Position numbers and translations under genes: made by a program. Under the pieces are notes generated by a model. It saw only the letters and a program-made list of their open reading frames with translations, was not told the DNA's origin and did no database searches. Below, in pieces: positions 25,538 to 36,671 of a DNA stretch of 64,000 bases. Numbering within the stretch: the first letter of the stretch is position 1; each line of letters opens with the position of its first letter. This DNA is from Tyto alba (Eukaryota; Chordata; Aves; Strigiformes; Tytonidae), in the NCBI RefSeq assembly GCF_018691265.1, contig NW_024881324.1:8683730-8747729 (forward strand). The letters are read 5' to 3'.

Positions 25538-26157
25538 ATGGTTTAACAACCTCTCATTATCTTTAGGTTTTGGGTGCAATTTTGTAATTTATTTTTAAAG
25601 ATCTGTAGGATATGATTAAAAGTTGACTAATGGACATTATAGCTCTTGGACTCTATACACTGTTTATTTTTCTGGCTAGTCCTGTACTGATATAAAGCTT
25701 AAATGTTGTTAGAAATACCCAAGATAAACTTTAATTCAAAAACTCTACTACTACCATTTTAACTGATAAAGGCTGAAATCTAAGTGTGTATTAAGGTCTG
25801 ATTCAGAATTTCTTGCAGCAATTCCACTGCATGAAAGGTTGGTATCTGTAGAGGAGTTTTATTGTCCAAAGTTTCAGCAGGATCACATGACATAAGTGAA
25901 AGCTAAATTTGAGCATTACAACATAAGAACTGTCTCTCATAGTCTCATTTATCCTGAGGCCTCATTACCATTTCTAGCAGCTTCCAAGAGCTCCCTTTTC
26001 CAAATTAACCTTCATAGCTTCCTAGTAAGAGATAATTTCTGCTCTTACCTGTATGACTCTTGGGGCTTTAGCAATGTAATAAAGCGTCTGCAGCTGACAC
26101 AAAGCTTTTATGTTATATGAATAGAGAATATATTTTTATCTCAATAAAGCAAATTTG

Positions 26158-26162
<5 letters not shown>

Positions 26163-26188
<26 letters not shown>
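26163..26188. repeat. T16-G10 homopolymer junction
   Basis: Sixteen T directly followed by ten G, in the intergenic region. Confidence 0.9.
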
Positions 26189-29100
26189 TTCCTGGAAAAA
26201 AAAACACAAGAAGATATGGGCAGTAATCATTGCCAATCCTATCAAGAACTGGAAGAATAATTTCTGTCACAGAAGTAAAAATATTCTTAATTCAGTTCAC
26301 ACAAGAACAGGTATGGGACTTAATCTCCATCTTAATAGAGGTTCAAAGACTTGTTTTCAATGTTAACTTTTTAATGGACCACTTTTCTGACAGCATGAAA
26401 GGTATTTATAATTGCAAATTTAATATTTTTCTACGGAAAATTTGAAGATTGGCGTAGTCCAAACTAAAAGTTTGTGTGTATATTACCCTGCACTAAGATA
26501 ATGATTAAAAAGATAGGATGGAATTGGAAGGATGAGCCCAGAGAGGTGTGTTGCAAATAAGAGTTAATGGGAGTGCAACTGTGAAAGAGACTTTGGAGGG
26601 ATCACAGCATAATGATAGAGGGAAGTAATGGTGAAATTCTGTGGTCCTCATTTCCTACTCTCCTTATATCGTATCTGGTGATTGAACACATGATGCATTG
26701 CTACCTTTCTGATCTGTGGGGAAAAATCGGGTGTGAGGGTAATTGGTGGCTTAGCAGAGTTAGGAAGCTAAACAGATCCCTTCTGCAGGATCTTAGTTGC
26801 TAAATCTGATATTGGGGAAGGGACAGGAGCACATATATCTGGAGACAGATATTTCCAGGGGCAGGCTGCAGTTATCCTTCACTGGATGTAGTGGTAAAAC
26901 ACATCCTGAAAGGAGTGACTCTCTCAACATGGCTGCTGTTTCTCTCCTTTCCTGAAACCTACCCAGATGCAGTGAGATAGTTTTTGTATTTTCTTAATTT
27001 TCCGTCATAGTTGTGTTCAGTCATAGAGATGGGAACAATAATTTTGCTCTCACCACCAAAGCTGGCAGAGCTTGAAAACTACGTAGAATGCAGGACATGG
27101 GTTCCTGTCTTTCCTGTCCCCACATACTGTTTTCTGCCTTCACTTTATTCCTAGTCTTATCTTCTTGCTTTTTTATTAAATAGTCAGCCAAGACCATCCC
27201 TTCCTCCGTGCTGCTGCTGTCAGCGAGATGGCCAAAGACAAAATGTTAAACCTGCTGCTGCTTGAAGCCCGTCAGGTGTGGTATTGCATAATAAGATCAT
27301 GTGCTATGGCTGTTTCTCCACCAGTGAGTTTGCAAATGAAAGTTGGGACTGAAACTGGTTTCTACTACTGAAGTTTTCTGTCTTTTTTATATGCTTTTGC
27401 TAAGAAAGTATTACTGGAATAGGTCAGCAATGGCTCCAGACTACTTCAACTCATTTTGTGTCTTCCCATATTAGTTGGATTGACCTTATCTCGGACATTA
27501 TCTAAAAGCCCATGAAACAGGATTTTCCTCTATCAAAATAACAACTAATTGGAAGAATACTTCAAAAATGAGGACTTTATTTAAAATGTTATAATTTGGA
27601 TTCTCTCAGCTTCCTAAAAGAAAGTGAGGAACATAACTCCAGCTACTGAATGTAGTTCAGAGAAGAGTGTGCCGATTTTGAGAAAAGGACAAATTATGTA
27701 GTGAATTAGCCAGTTCCACTAGAGGGCACAGCTGTGTATAGAAAAACAAAATAGAGATATGCTAGTATTCATTTATCTGGAAGTGCATGTATCTTAAATG
27801 AGCAAAATATTATTACTGATAATTCACATCTTATTTAATCTCAGAAGGACACCTTCAAAACCGCTACTGGTTTGAATGGCATCAAGGTCAGTGTGTAGTG
27901 GCCACCAGGTATTTGACGTAGTGATAGTGTTGCTTTCATAAGCTCCTGATTATTCAGGGTGGGGAGAGCTGTGTTGCAGTGTTTCACTTGTATTTTTATG
28001 GACACCATAGATGGTCTGGGGGAAAAAAGCAGAGAGGAGAGTGACATGTCCAGGCCTCCTAGCAGAATACTAGGTTACGCTGCTTCCTGTGACTCTTACG
28101 TTGTCACTTCTGTTGAAATGATCTGAGGGGATGCACTTTGTGACCGTTGATTTCAAAAGAAGCCATGCTACTGTGTCTTTGGGAGGAGGATCCCACGGTC
28201 TTAGAGACAGCAGCTGCCTGTATCAGGCAGGCTTAGCCTGTTAATTAGAAGACACACTTGTGTAGACTGCACAGCTTGTATAACTAATCTTGACTCTGTT
28301 GTCAAGGAAATTAAAAAGATGTATTAAGTATGAATGATTGCTGTACAATAATATTTAGAGTAGTATTAAGTTGTGTCTGCATCTGATATTTCTTGTTGTT
28401 CTTGTATGTAATTTTACTAGAGTAGGCATTGTATCGTATGATTAGATGTTCCCCTAAGCTATAAAGCATAATTGGTTTGTTTGAGGAAGAAGTCGTGTGT
28501 TTTCCTTGTCATTGCTGTGCCAGAAAATGCTGGTGTGACTGTAGCTACACTTAGGGGGACGGGGGGGACAGAACTTTAGCAAAGGCTATGTCTTTTGGAG
28601 GTGTTCCCGGAGGGACTCCCCTTCTATTGCTGTATGTTGTGTCAGCACTAGGGGGCTCTACTGGTGTCTCTGCTGGTCTAAATGAAGCAACAGAAATGCT
28701 GTTTGCAGAAGAGGGACTGCAAAAATGCCAGGAAACTGCTGTGAGTGAATGGGATGTGTCATGAAGCACAAGGGGGTTTTAGTCGAATAAAACACACATT
28801 TCCCCCGTGCTTACTGCTCTATTTAAGTTCTTCTGTATTACTTTCAATTTTCTATTAACGTGACCAATTTTTGCTCCCCTGGATGTCAGAAACATGGTTT
28901 GAGGGAAGTGGAATGAGGCCCAGAGTGAGATTCTTGAAGGACAAGCATACTATGTGTCAGTTTTATTGATCAGAGGCAATTAGCTCAGCCAAACCCAATT
29001 AGGACACAGTTTTAGTTTTATACATGCAGACATTAATCGCTCATTAGCCAAGTGAACTCTAAAGGGAATTCAGACTAACAGAATAAAATGGCTGTCCCTT

Positions 29101-29283
29101 TGCTGTTAATGGAGGAGTTCTCTAGATTTGTATTTGGTACTAAACTGCTAATTTCACTGACTTCCTCTTACATTAAATCAGCTTTTGTATTTTGGATTTT
29201 TTTTTTTCATTAACAAGATCTTAATCATCTGTCATTTTGGCCTTCCTGGTGAAAAATATCATCCCATGAGTGAATTTAATTGC

Positions 29284-29309
29284 TTTTTTTCTTTTTTTTT
29301 TTTTTTTTT
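29284..29309. repeat. T-rich homopolymer (T7 C T18)
   Basis: Poly(T) tract in intergenic sequence; no associated retrocopy is recognised. Confidence 0.9.
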
Positions 29310-29539
29310 ACTGTTAACTCCTCCTCTTATTTGCTGGTCTTGCTTAAGGGAATTTTTGTTTAAGCCTTCTGGCTGACTGCCTAGCATTTGGCTAATAATT
29401 CTGTGCAATTGTCAACTTCATACTGTTTCAGTATTTGAAATGGAATTCTCTTTCCTCAGTTTATATGGGTCTGCTGTTTACTAGTCCATTATGCATAAAA
29501 TCTAATCCACTTATGCTGTAAGTAGCTTGGAGACAGAGC

Positions 29540-29557
29540 TTTTTTTTTTTTTTTTTT
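29540..29557. repeat. Poly(T) tract, T18
   Basis: Uninterrupted run of 18 T, about 230 bases from the previous T-tract. Confidence 0.9.
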
Positions 29558-31299
29558 ATAATCACATTATGTTTTATTTATTGAGCATAATTCAGTTTGA
29601 ATGAAATGAAATAGTCATGATGGTTCTTGTGCTGTTGCAGAACTTTCTTATCACAGTGTATTTTGTCAGTTTGATTTATTTTATCTGTCTATTTACAGTT
29701 GTTGTGACAACCCAGAGTTGCTTTACTAGATACAGCAAAAGTACCTCATCCTCCTGGAAAGTACTCCATATTTCAGATTCCATAGCTTCAGGGTGGACCT
29801 GAGAATTGCATAGGCGAGTTTTGATTTAAAGTGGTGTCTGTGCTCACTCTCTCTAGATTTTATTTTTTTTTAGGTATACTTTTCATTTGGAAAGTAGCTA
29901 TCATTTCTGGATATCAAGGTGCATTGCATAGACAAATATTTTTCACATGAAAAACACAGATGGAGAGGCCAAATGCTTATATTTAGGTACCTGCAGTTAC
30001 AGAACTGGCTTTTGAAGCCATTAAAAGTGGGATGTGCCCATTCTGTCACATCTCAAAATAAGAGCATTTCAGTGCCAAATTAAAGGCACTAACTAACTAA
30101 CTATGTTTGCTCATTCTGGCCTATATATCCCAGTACACAAAATGGAAAAACTGGAGTAGAGCTGTTTGTTGATGATATACTGCCATGAGATCTAGTATTG
30201 GCGTCTGCAGGAAGTCTTCATGATCTGGACTTTCCAGGAATGAGCGTGAGGTTAATGCGGTTCAGACCAAACCTCTGACATGGACTGCATGGGAGGCTTA
30301 AAGAGCCTTCAGCAAAACGTCAGTATTAAACTGAGAAAGATAGAATACATTGCCTTTAGAGATGCATCTGAAACCTTGCCTTTTCCCAGTAGCAGAAATA
30401 AACGTTATTTGTGGCAGAGTAAGGGAACTAGGTAAGGATTGAAAATATTATTTCTGTTCTCAGAAGAGTTGTAAATGTTATTCATAACCAGAAAACTTTC
30501 CTAGTAAGTATACTTTTCTGAGACAGTCCCAGGCTTTCAGATGCTTTAAGAATATCATACATCCTTTCTACCAGGAAAGGACAATAAAAATAAACCTAGA
30601 CAGTGTTTCCAGCATTCCCTTACAATAAGGGATTTTACTTCTTTCAGAAATTATTTAAGCTCTTTCAGCGCCATATATCGAATATTGCTTCAATAATTGA
30701 TGCATTCAACTTTTAACTCTCCAATCTTGCCTGTATGTTTATATAGCAATAAAATCCATGTCTAGTAGCCAAATATCCACTTGTTCTCATAGAGCAGTTC
30801 TGTGCCATTTTGCCATTTTTGCAGCATGCCTCCACAATTATGTGATAAACTAAGAGTTTCAGTGTGGTTTTATTGTTTAGATTCATTCTGGACTCCAGCA
30901 GTATGATAGGGAACTACAAGAACTATGAACTGCTCTGAGGTTTTAAACTAGGAACTTGTTTCTGTCCAAAAATATGTATTCAAGGTCTGGCTTTAAAAGC
31001 GTAGCTTAGAGATCTTTGCTCTTCCATTTCTGAATCTCTGTTAGCTTCATTCAATATCAAGTTTCTATTTATTTGTTTGCTTAGGTATATCCTGCAACTA
31101 GCAGCTTCAAGTAGTAAAATATTTTTGCTGAGTAAGCAGTAAACAGACCTAAACAGTGCTGTTTATATTAGCCCCATCTGTACATGGCAGTAATATTAAA
31201 GACTCATGTCTGCCTTGATGTTGCAAAGTCACCCTGTGTGTTTAAACAATATATTGAACAGGAAGAAAATCTATTTCATGAATATCACTTTATATCATA

Positions 31300-31936
31300 G
31301 GTCCCGGTGGACATCAAGTTGAGCATGAGCCAGCAGCGTGCCCTTGTGGCAAAGGAGGCTGATGGTCTCCTTGGCTGCACTGGGAATGTTGCCAGCAGGT
31401 GAAAGGAGGTGATTCTTCCCCTCAACTCAGCAGTGATGAGGCCACACCTGGAGTGCTGGACTCCCCAGTACAAGGGAGATACGGACATACTGGAGAGAGA
31501 CCAATGAAGGGTCATGAAGATGATGAAGGGACTGGAGCATCTCTCCTATGAGGAAAGGCTGAGAGAGCTGGGGCTGTTTCACCTAGAGAAGAGAAGGTTT
31601 GTGGGACATCTTATCAATGTGTATAAATACCCAAAGGGGTGGTGTAAAGAAGACAGGCCCAGGCTCTTTTCAGTAGTGCCCAGTGACAGGACAAGAGGCA
31701 GTGGACACAAACTGGAACATCGGGGAAATACTTTTTCACTGTGAGGGTGACCAAGCACTGCCACAAGTTGCCAGGGAGGCTGTGGAGGCTCCCTCCTTGG
31801 AGATACTCAAAAGCCGCCTGGACCCGGGCCTGGGCAGCCGGCTCTCGGTGACCCTGCTTGAGTGAGGGGCTTGGACCAGGTGAGCTCCAGAGGTCCCTGC
31901 CAACCTCAGCCCTTCTGTGGCTCGCTGATGTCTGTG
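31300..31936 (+). mobile_element. Young CR1 LINE copy, 5'-truncated
   Basis: The plus strand encodes the C-terminal end of CR1 ORF2, the endonuclease/reverse transcriptase polyprotein. Readable segments are [20 protein letters not shown] and the [13 protein letters not shown] motif. It ends in the CR1 3' tail (CCCTTCTGTGGCTCGCTGATG, a decayed form of the terminal TTCTGTG repeat). It starts abruptly inside the region equivalent to VLLDTKLNMS, the usual 5' truncation. In-frame stops and a roughly 25-base deletion after GGAACATC make it inactive. Confidence 0.92.
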
Positions 31937-34799
31937 TAATCTTATTGGCTTGGAATACCATATTGTTTTCAGCTTATGGCTGTTTACGACTTCATTTCTA
32001 CTTCCTTTTTACTTATATTCATAACTTCTGGAAGTAGCATGTACGCTGAAGACACAGATCTTTGAAAGCAGAGGTTGCCCCAGATTTAATGTGGAAGACT
32101 GAGCTAAAATGGTGATTCTTTGATTCTTACTTTAATAGCATTCTTACTGTAATACATTTACTGTATTGCTTTAATCAGGCGGTGCTGTGGGTTTTTGCTC
32201 CTGCTAAATCATCAGTCTCTAGGAGTAATTTGGTAATTTCAAATTAGCTCACTTAATACTCAGGATTTAGATAATGCTTTCTGAATATCAGTAAATGAAG
32301 ACTCAGATACATACAAACATACAAGATTTTAAATATTCAGCAATTACTGATGGAATTGTTGTATAACTAGAAATTGGGTCTTGTTAGGTTCTCAGCCTTA
32401 AATATTCATGTTAGTCCAAAGATTTATTTCAACATGAGTGTCCATACTTTTTTTTTTCTATGAAGAGACTAAATATGACTAAGAAAAAAAGAATAATGTA
32501 ATATACATAATATTCTATGTATGTTGGTATACATTGTGTGCATGTATAAATTAATGTCATGACTGTAATACTTCGATTTTTGCAGTAGCAGAGGAAAATC
32601 TTAGCTACTTTATATCAGACAACTTTATTTTTCACAAAAGTGATCTGATTTTAAATAGACCATTCAGTGTCTTTGAATTGTCAGATAGCCTGAAGAAGAG
32701 ACACTGAGACATGAAAAACAATCCAGCTTTATTTACTAAAGTTTAATGATTTTATTGAGTTTGTATGAATTGTATTTACATGGACATATTGATGAAGCCA
32801 TTAGTTCATTCTGTCATTACCAGAATAAGAATGCATCACCTACTTCCATTCATTCTCCTGTTTGAAAATCCTTTTCAACAGCTCTCACTTTACATTTCCA
32901 TGCTACTATAAAGCAGAACAACTTGCTTTTCATTCCATTCTCAAATGAAACATAGTCTCTTTTCTCTCCAATAAAATGCATCTTATTGTAAATAAGTCAT
33001 CACTTAAAGAAATATAGACTAAAAGGCAGGAATCACTTGTATTAAAGTATATATACATCTTCTGCATAAGAGATTCATACATTCCTTCATCTACGGCAAA
33101 ATCTACAGTTTTAAGATACCAAAGGAATTTGTTCTGTGAACAGTGGAACTAATGAAGGTTTTTAGATTATGTTTTACTCCCACATTCCTCAATCCTTCCC
33201 ATCCTCACTGTTCGAGTTCTTCTTCCAGCTCCTTCCCATGTCTTTTGCCAGTTTGGCTGAGAATGTGGCAACATATGCTGTTGCTGAAATAATTGTGTGC
33301 TGATTGCCTGTTCATTATATCCATGGTGATTGGCCAACTGGCTGAACTGCAACTGGCTTTTCCTTAATGGTAGCACTAATTCTGATCCATCTCTAGCAAT
33401 CAGTTTTCACAAAATGTATAGGAATTTACTGTCTTTGAGGACTGTGTATCTCTCTGAAGTCCAAAATGCTCAATGGACTCACAAGTTTAGGAAGGAGAGG
33501 CCTCCCAGTACAATTACATAAGTCTCACTTCCTCGGGAAATAAGGTTTAAAGTTACTGTCACTATACTCACATCTTAGAAAAAAAGAATCTGAAAGTCCA
33601 TCAAAGTTAATAAAATTATCAGAACTATTAGTTCTAACTAAAATTACTCAAGGCAACAGAATTATTTTTGTAGCATCATTAGAGGAAGAACCATTTGCAA
33701 AGTTTTGATGCCCATTGAAGTTAGTTAGGTTACATCAGTGTAACTTAATGGAATATGGTTTAAAAATACTATTATACTGTCTTTTCCAGAGCAAGTGAAA
33801 GATGAATCCTGATGCACGAAGCAAAATACTCAAATTGTAAAATAGCAACTGTGTCTCTCCACAAATTTTTGAAGTTGCATGAGGTTCAAAACATAGGTGG
33901 TGTATGGTCATATCCACTGATATTCAGGCACAAGGCAGGTTCTCCCATTTTCTTCACAAAACTCTTGTCATTTGAGGAACCCATTTAGACCTGAAATGTC
34001 AAGGCAGTACACATGTTGGTCTAAAGCCAGCTTGCATCTAGAGTGCCATAAGGCATTATTATTTTTCCGGTACAGCATCTGTGTTAAAGTTATTTCAAGG
34101 CGCCATATTCCAGACATTGCAGAAGGAATTCTTACTGCCTTGGTGATCTGGAAGCCTGAAGCATGGAGGCTTCAAACTATGGAAGTTCTCCTCATCTTCA
34201 CTGGATCAGGGGAGCCATCTAGCAGAAATTCATCAGCCTGCAGAGTCTGGCAAGTGAACAAGGTTCCTGCTGAGCAACTTAAGTGAATAGACGCATTCCT
34301 CCATCAAGTGTATTCTGTCAAATTGTCATCATCTGAAACATGTTTTTCAAGAAATTTTCTAGCTAGCTCTTGTAAACAAGAAAAAGAATGGAGTTGAATA
34401 TTAATATTCCTTAATTTGCTTATTTCTTGTGGTGCCTTCATTTAAGAAATTAATGTTTAATTTTTCTTACAGCATAGAGCTAGGTTGAGTTCATTGCATT
34501 TATCAACTGTTCAAGTTATTTGAAATAAGAAACAGGAATCACAAACAGTTGAACAAAACTACTTTACCATCTATGAACTGTAGCAGTTATCTGTGGTATA
34601 CTGAAGCAGGACTCCTTGTTGATAGTGGGCAAATTATGCTTTGTCTTACCTAAAGAAAGGTGCTTTCATCAAAGCAATTCTGAGTTTAAGGTATGGTACT
34701 ATTATGAAGGCTTTTCAGGAACACATGCAGAAATGTTTGGAGCTGAAGTAGCAGATACCTGCTGATTTCTGGGATTAAAGAGGTTTAATCATGTATTTC
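31937..34799. other. Intergenic stretch between CR1 copy and LTR copy A
   Basis: No recognised gene or repeat. A short Gln-rich open frame on the minus strand at 33,167-33,376 has no identifiable relatives and is probably chance. Confidence 0.75.
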
Positions 34800-35598
34800 T
34801 GTGGTGGGTTAACTACTAAGGACCAAACTCGTACCCAGCCACTTGCTTACTCCTCCCTCCTTAGCAGGACAGGGGGAGAACATAGGAAGAACAACAGGCA
34901 CGAGAAAGCTCCTGGGTCAAGATAAAGGCAGAGGGATTGCTTACCAGTTAGTGTTGTCGGCAAACAGACTCAACTTGACAAAAATTAATTTAATTTATTG
35001 CCAATTAAAATAGATTTGGGTAGTGAGAAACAAAGGCAGACAAGTGTTACAGCACCTTTCCTGCCCGTTTTTCCCATGCTCAGCTTATCACCTTTACACT
35101 TGACTACTTTGCCCTGTCCTGGAGGGGCCCAGTGAAGGATGGGGGGTTGTGTTACAGTCAGTGTACAGTGATTTTTCTCTTTGCCATTCCTTCCTTCTCT
35201 CCCTTTTCCTCTGATATGGCATGAATTCTCCACAGACTGAAGTTCTGTGAGTAAAATCTTTTCCAGCATAAGCTTTTTCACAGGCTGCTGGTGATATCTG
35301 CTCTGGCAGTGTGGAGCACAGCTTCCTTCTCCTTCTTTGACTGTGGTGTCCCCTCTGCTGTTTCTCAATCTTTTTCTCCCTCTTCCTGTGCCTCTCCAGC
35401 ATTTTTTTGTGCATTCTCTTAAATGTGTTTTCAGTGAGGCTCACAAACAGCTTTGCTGATGGGTGCAAATTTGACCCGTTGTGAATCTGTTGCTGAGCCA
35501 GCTGGAAAATGTTGCATCCAGCACAGGGCAGCTCTTTCCACAGAGACTACCCCTGCAACTCCCACTGCTACTAAAGCCTTGCATTTGCATCAAATACA
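34800..35598 (-). mobile_element. Solo LTR, ERVL-like family, copy A
   Basis: It starts TGTGGTGGGTTAACTACTAA and ends GCATCAAATACA, with TG...CA ends. It is flanked by ATTTC (34795-34799) and GTTTC (35599-35603), a target duplication with one transition. Interior sequence parallels copy B in order (TCCTCCCTCCTTAGCAGGAC, GGGTCAAGATAAAGGCAGAG, AACAGACTCAACTTG). On the minus strand an AATAAA is at 34994-34999, which together with the family layout suggests minus orientation. No retroviral coding region is attached. Confidence 0.85.
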
Positions 35599-35665
35599 GT
35601 TTCTTATTATTTTCCTTCCTCTAATACTAAAATACCAACAATCATAACTATATATAAGAATAATA

Positions 35666-35670
35666 ACTGT
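35666..35670. repeat. Target-site duplication, left copy (ACTGT)
   Basis: Exact match to 36667-36671, bordering LTR copy B. Confidence 0.85.
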
Positions 35671-36666
35671 TGTGTTTTGAACCCTGTAGGCAACTTAGTA
35701 CCATGCAGCCACTCGCTCACTCCTTCCCCCTCAGGGATGGGGAGGAGAAAATACAACAAAAGGCTCAAAGATTGAGACAAGGACAGGGAGGGATGACTCA
35801 TCCATGGTGGTCACAGGCAAAAGACAGACTCAACTGGGGAAGAAAAAGAACGTCAATTTAATTTGCATACCACCAAATTTACCAGTTAAACAGAGTAGGA
35901 CAGTGAGAAATACAACCACATCTTAAAAACACCTCCCCCCACACCTTCCTTCTTACCAGGCTCAGCTTTGCTCCCTATTTCTCTACCTCCTTCCCCGAAG
36001 TGGCACAGGGGCAGGGCATGGGGTCTGCAGTCAGTTCGTCACTCATTGTCTCTGCCACTCCTTTCTCCTCAGGGAGAAGACTCCTCACACTCTTCGCCTG
36101 CTCCAGTGTGGTGTCCTTCTCACAGGAGACAGTCCTCCAGGAACTTCCTCCAATGTGAGTGCTTCCCACAGGCTACAGCTCTTCATGAACTGCTCCAGCA
36201 CGGGTGTCACAATCCTCCCAGTGACAAAGTACTCCATCACAGGCTTCCCTCAGAGTCCCAGCCTTCTTTGGGTGCCACCTCCAGGTCCAGCATGGGGTCC
36301 TCCATGGGCTGCAGGACAGCCTCTGCTCCACTGTGGACCTCCATGTGCTTCAGGGGCACAGCCTGCCCTGTCACCACAGGCTGCAAAGAGGTTTCTGCTC
36401 TGGCACACCTCACCTTCTCCTCCTTTTTTCAGCTGGCCATGGTGCTTGCATAGGTATTTACATCACAACTTCAACTCCTCCTCTCAGTTTCCCCTTCTTA
36501 AACAAGTTCTTGCAGAGGCCCAGCCACCATCGCTAATTGTCTCAGCCTTGGCCAGAGGTGGGTCCAACTTGGAGCTGGGGGTGCTTTGAGAAGCTTCTCA
36601 CAGGGGGCCACCACTGTAGCCCCCTCTTCCACTACCAAAAATCCCACCACACACAAACCCAACACA
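35671..36666 (-). mobile_element. Solo LTR, ERVL-like family, copy B, with ACTGT target duplication
   Basis: It begins TGTGTTTTGAACCC and ends CACACAAACCCAACACA; exact 5-bp direct repeats ACTGT sit at 35666-35670 and 36667-36671. The interior matches a widespread long avian LTR family (CTCGCTCACTCCTTCCCCCT, GGACTCCTCACACTCTTC-like segment, GCTCCAG...GGGTCC repeats, terminal CCACACACAAACCC). Its canonical strand reads TGTGTTGGGTTTGTGTGTGG, i.e. minus here. It is longer than copy A by about 200 bases, mainly in the internal repeat array. Solo LTR, no coding region. Confidence 0.9.
36090..36400. repeat. Degenerate internal minisatellite of LTR copy B
   Basis: Successive units share the pattern 'CTGCTCCAG-YRYGG-GTCC-TTCYCAC-GGGCTGCAG', seen at about 36,098, 36,135, 36,188, 36,285 and 36,325. 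Unit spacing is irregular, about 40-60 bases. This array is part of the LTR family rather than a separate insertion. Confidence 0.6.
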
Positions 36667-36671
36667 ACTGT
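36667..36671. repeat. Target-site duplication, right copy (ACTGT)
   Basis: Exact match to 35666-35670; follows the terminal CA of LTR copy B. Confidence 0.85.

Larger units (their letters stand above)
21901..31299. other. Intergenic region upstream of DTNBP1
   Basis: About 9.4 kb with no gene I can support. Apart from the small repeats and the doubtful CR1 trace listed separately, it is AT-rich and unique-looking. A GC-richer patch lies at about 25,190-25,420 and is unexplained. Confidence 0.75.

Noticed and set aside
34985..35468. 127- and 124-codon frames on the minus strand
   Set aside because: They lie inside solo LTR copy A; basic, low-complexity translations with no retroviral domain.
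35968..36589. Overlapping 161- and 144-codon open frames on the plus strand
   Set aside because: Both lie entirely inside solo LTR copy B and its internal minisatellite, which is GC-rich and stop-poor by composition.
34800..36666. The two LTRs as the ends of a single short provirus
   Set aside because: Each LTR has its own 5-bp flanking duplication and the 67-bp spacer has no primer-binding site, polypurine tract or coding sequence.
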